Below are positions 5,104-7,253 of a stretch of 7,253 nt of DNA, one piece after another (within the stretch, counting starts at the first letter, position 1; every line of letters begins with the position of its first letter). Under the pieces are notes generated by a model. It was not told the origin of the DNA. It made no database searches and worked only from the letters and a program-made list of their open reading frames with translations. Made by a program: the position numbers and the translations under genes. Source of the DNA: Lachnospiraceae bacterium (GTDB taxonomy: Bacteria > Bacillota > Clostridia > Lachnospirales > Lachnospiraceae); assembly GCA_015057205.1 (NCBI GenBank), contig SVEW01000116.1, forward strand, positions 1-7,253. Reading direction: 5' to 3'.

Positions 5104-6195
5104 ATGACACATAGAGAGAAGGAAATATACGAACTGATTTTAGAAAATCCAATGATTTCGCAGGAAGATCTCGCAGAGAAGACTGGAATCAGCCGTTCTG
5201 CAGTGGCAGTGCATATCTCCAATTTAATGAAGAAGGGCTTCATTATTGGAAAAGGATACATTATGCATCAGCCGACTTACATCACCGTTTTTGGAGCGGC
5301 GAATGTGGATATTGGTGGAACACCGGATAAGAAATTGGTTCAGAGAGACTCCAATCCGGGCGTGGTAAGAACGTCCCTTGGAGGAGTGGGAAGAAACATT
5401 GCTCACAATCTGAGCTTGTTAGGGAACAGCGTGAAATTCATCAGTGCCATGGGAGATGATGAATATGCAAGACAGATTATGGAGAGTTGTAAGAAACTAG
5501 GTATCGATACGCATGAGAGTATCATTTCGAAAGAGGATCGGACTTCAACCTACCTCTATATTACCAGAGAAGACGGCGATATGGAATTAGCGGTGAACGA
5601 TATGAGCATTTATGAGCGCATGACACCGGAATTCATTGCCGGAAGAGGGGAAGTGCTGAGTCACAGTAAGTTAATTATTGTGGACGCGAATCTGCCGGAG
5701 GAGACAATCATCGCTATTTGCAAGAACAGCAAGAGCCCAATTTTTGCTGAGACGGTGTCCTGTGCCAAGACTGTGAAGTTTAAGAGTGTAATGCCTTATA
5801 TTCACACAATTACGCCGAACTTGTTAGAAGCAGAGATTCTGGCAGAGCGCAGCATTGACCCGGAAGATAAGGATAGCCTAATGGCAGCAGCTCAGGTAAT
5901 GTTGGATACAGGCGTTAAGAATGTCGTGATTACCCTTGGATCAAAGGGATGTTTCTTCACGGATGGTGAAGTGCAACAGATTATAAAGCCATTGCCATCG
6001 AATATGGTGAACGGCAACGGCGCAGGGGATGCGCTTTTGTCCGGATTGGCAACCGGATTCTGCAAAGGATATTCCTTGGCAGATTCCGCAATGCTTGGAA
6101 TGGCAGCGGCAAGCATCACTTTGGAGACAAGATTAACCAATAACCCATCGTTAAGTTTTGAAGCAGCGCTAGAGCGCGCTCAGATTGAAGAGTAA
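5104..6195 (+). CDS. psuK: Pseudouridine kinase (PfkB family) with N-terminal helix-turn-helix
   Basis: Phosphorylates pseudouridine to pseudouridine 5'-phosphate, the substrate of PsuG encoded next. ATG 5104 has AGGAGAAGGA (5088-5097) six bases upstream; the in-frame TTG at 5083 lies before the ribosome site and is rejected. The 363-aa product has two parts. Residues 4-52 are a winged helix-turn-helix (EIYELILENP, ISQEDLAEKTGISRSAVAVH, then a GFIIGKGYIM wing). Residues 58-360 are a PfkB/ribokinase fold: VFGAANVDIGG (62-72), SLGGVGRNIA (91-100, PfkB signature 1), TPNLLEAEIL (237-246), VVITLGSKGCFF (274-285) and NGNGAGDALLSG (303-314) with catalytic base D309. The HTH suggests it also senses substrate and regulates its own operon, which is inference. 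Another nucleoside or sugar kinase is possible from the fold alone; the adjacent psuG makes pseudouridine by far the likeliest substrate. The gap to psuG is 15 bp. Confidence 0.88.
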   Translation: MTHREKEIYELILENPMISQEDLAEKTGISRSAVAVHISNLMKKGFIIGKGYIMHQPTYITVFGAANVDIGGTPDKKLVQRDSNPGVVRTSLGGVGRNIAHNLSLLGNSVKFISAMGDDEYARQIMESCKKLGIDTHESIISKEDRTSTYLYITREDGDMELAVNDMSIYERMTPEFIAGRGEVLSHSKLIIVDANLPEETIIAICKNSKSPIFAETVSCAKTVKFKSVMPYIHTITPNLLEAEILAERSIDPEDKDSLMAAAQVMLDTGVKNVVITLGSKGCFFTDGEVQQIIKPLPSNMVNGNGAGDALLSGLATGFCKGYSLADSAMLGMAAASITLETRLTNNPSLSFEAALERAQIEE

Positions 6196-6210
6196 AGGAG
6201 AGTATTGAAC

Positions 6211-7137
6211 ATGGATTACAAGAAATTTTTAGATGTAGCACCGGAAGTTGAAGAGGCAATTAAAGCTGGTAAACCAGTAGTAGCATTAGAGTCTACCATT
6301 ATTTCACATGGTATGCCATATCCGCAGAATGTGGAAACAGCATTAAACGTAGAAAAGGTTTTGCGTGACAATGGTGCTGTTCCGGCAACCATCGCAATCA
6401 TTGGCGGTCGTTTAAAAGCAGGTCTTAGCAGAGAAGAAATCGAACATCTTGGTAAAGCAGGCCATGAAGTAACGAAAGTTTCCAGACGTGACTTACCAAT
6501 TATTGTTGCAAAAGGTATGGACGGAGCAACAACCGTAGCAACTACCATGATTATTGCTGCTATGGCGGGTATTTCCATTTTCGCAACCGGCGGTGTTGGT
6601 GGTGTTCATAGAGGTGCGCAGAAGACCTTCGATATTTCTGCAGATTTGGAAGAACTTTCCATGACTCCGGTGACGGTAGTATGTGCCGGAGCGAAGGCAA
6701 TTCTTGATTTACCACTTACCTTAGAGTATTTAGAGACCAAGGGTGTTCCGGTATTAGGATACCAGACCAAAGAATTGGCAGCATTTTACACCAGACACAG
6801 CGGACTTTCTGTTGATTACCAGATTGATTCACCGGCAGAACTTGCGAAAGCAATCTATGTGAAGAAAGAAATGGGAATGCAGGGTGGTATCTTAGTAAGC
6901 AACCCGATTCCGGAAGAATATTCCATGGATCCGGATGTAATTAACAAGGCAATCGATCAGGCAGTGAAAGAAGCAGAAGAGCAGGGCGTTCACGGAAAAG
7001 AAAGCACTCCGTTCTTACTTGCTCGCGTGAAGGAACTCACTGGTGGAGACAGCTTGGATTCCAACATTCAGCTTGTGTATAACAATGCAAAATTAGCAGC
7101 TCAGACAGCAGTCGAGCTTTCTAAACTCAATAAATAA
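6211..7137 (+). CDS. psuG: Pseudouridine-5'-phosphate glycosidase
   Basis: Splits the C-C glycosidic bond of pseudouridine 5'-phosphate to uracil and ribose 5-phosphate (reversible), completing pseudouridine salvage after PsuK. From ATG 6211 it has 308 residues, the normal family length; AAAGGAG (6194-6200) lies ten bases upstream. An in-frame TTG at 6205 is only four bases from the ribosome site and is less likely. Family landmarks are VALESTIISHGMPYPQN (24-40), AIIGGRLKAGLS (62-73), TKVSRRDLP (88-96), GATTVATTM (105-113), ATGGVGGVHRGA (125-136), DISADL (141-146), CAGAKAILD (158-166), VLGYQT (181-186) and DSNIQLVYNNA (283-293). Residues reported as catalytic in E. coli PsuG (E31, K93, D149, K166, N289) match E27, K89, D145, K162 and N285 at a constant offset of four, so the enzyme should be active. 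No transporter gene is visible in the window. Confidence 0.95.
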   Translation: MDYKKFLDVAPEVEEAIKAGKPVVALESTIISHGMPYPQNVETALNVEKVLRDNGAVPATIAIIGGRLKAGLSREEIEHLGKAGHEVTKVSRRDLPIIVAKGMDGATTVATTMIIAAMAGISIFATGGVGGVHRGAQKTFDISADLEELSMTPVTVVCAGAKAILDLPLTLEYLETKGVPVLGYQTKELAAFYTRHSGLSVDYQIDSPAELAKAIYVKKEMGMQGGILVSNPIPEEYSMDPDVINKAIDQAVKEAEEQGVHGKESTPFLLARVKELTGGDSLDSNIQLVYNNAKLAAQTAVELSKLNK

Positions 7138-7151
7138 GAATCCTTACAACG

Positions 7152-7180
7152 AAGGTGGCGTCAATGGCGTCGCCTTTTTT
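7152..7180 (+). terminator. Intrinsic terminator of psuKG
   Basis: AAGGTGGCG (7152-7160) pairs with CGTCGCCTT (7168-7176) through nine pairs, two of them G-U, with a 7-base loop, followed by T7175-T7180. It begins 14 bases after the psuG stop. The group II intron start abuts its T-tract. Confidence 0.8.
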
Positions 7181-7253
7181 GTGTTTGCGCGCCATGGGCG
7201 CGCTCTAACGGGTGAAAGTCCCGAACACGCCCAGATAGTGGGAAGTGTATAGC
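7181..7253 (+). mobile_element. 5' end of a group II intron (probably class IIC), cut by the window edge
   Basis: The intron appears to begin at GTGTTTG (7181), directly after the terminator T-tract. It continues with a perfect hairpin GCGCGCC-ATG-GGCGCGC (7187-7203) and then CTCTAACGGGTGAAAGTCCCGAAC (in two parts: the CTCTAA joint at 7203-7208 and the CGGG/CCCG stem-loop at 7209-7223 with loop TGAAAGT). This order of CATGGG, a pyrimidine-rich joint, GGGTGAAAGTCCCGAAC closely resembles the 5' end of domain I of class IIC introns such as the Oceanobacillus iheyensis intron, as I recall it. Class IIC introns characteristically insert just after terminator hairpins, which fits exactly. The rest of the ribozyme and the reverse transcriptase/maturase gene, if present, lie beyond the window. 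Confidence 0.75.

Noticed and set aside
6216..6578. Minus-strand ORF of 120 codons opposite psuG
   Set aside because: It is a shadow of the strongly conserved psuG coding sequence, and its hydrophobic composition follows from the opposite strand codons.

Overview
The window looks like chromosomal DNA from an anaerobic, butyrate-forming Firmicute, most likely a Lachnospiraceae-type Clostridium relative. The grounds are the bcd-etfB-etfA order, protein sequences close to clostridial/Megasphaera butyryl-CoA dehydrogenase and its electron-transferring flavoprotein, strong AGGAG-type ribosome sites, moderately AT-rich DNA, and all genes on one strand. The species assignment is inference.

Layout. 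(1) 1-2646: the 3' part of a butyryl-CoA dehydrogenase gene, then etfB and etfA, closed by a clear intrinsic terminator. Together they encode the Bcd/EtfAB complex that reduces crotonyl-CoA and, in this family, usually bifurcates electrons to ferredoxin. (2) 2647-3119: about 470 bases without a conventional gene. Two back-to-back perfect hairpins are followed by an unusual array of five 40-bp units, TTACGTGC-N23-GGAACGTAA. The 23-bp interior has constant length but no conserved sequence, so ACGT cores recur about every 32-33 bp. A possible sixth, decayed unit follows. (3) 3070-3398: a possible 17-codon leader ORF overlapping (ATGA) a 92-aa protein of unknown function. (4) 3405-5041: a tripartite HipBST-type toxin-antitoxin operon. 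It has three 18-bp operators (TATACCC-N4-GGGTATA type, 40 and 41 bp apart), an XRE-family HipB, a separate HipS (the N-terminal subdomain of HipA as its own protein) and a HipT kinase. (5) 5028-7180: a pseudouridine breakdown operon. It starts from a strong promoter inside the hipT end and encodes an HTH-PfkB kinase fusion (PsuK) and a pseudouridine-5'-phosphate glycosidase (PsuG), ending at an intrinsic terminator. (6) 7181-7253: the 5' end of a group II intron, probably class IIC, directly after the T-tract of that terminator and cut off by the window edge.

The ends are housekeeping metabolism (butyrate formation, nucleoside salvage). The middle is an accessory segment with the repeat array, the unknown gene and the toxin-antitoxin locus. 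PsuK and PsuG act in sequence: pseudouridine is phosphorylated, then split to uracil and ribose 5-phosphate. HipB, HipS and HipT should form one autoregulated unit in which HipS and/or HipB restrain the HipT kinase. The best candidate for something undescribed is the phased ACGT array. The HipT variant loop (G58/T60 where the E. coli protein has two serines) is the most testable protein-level novelty.
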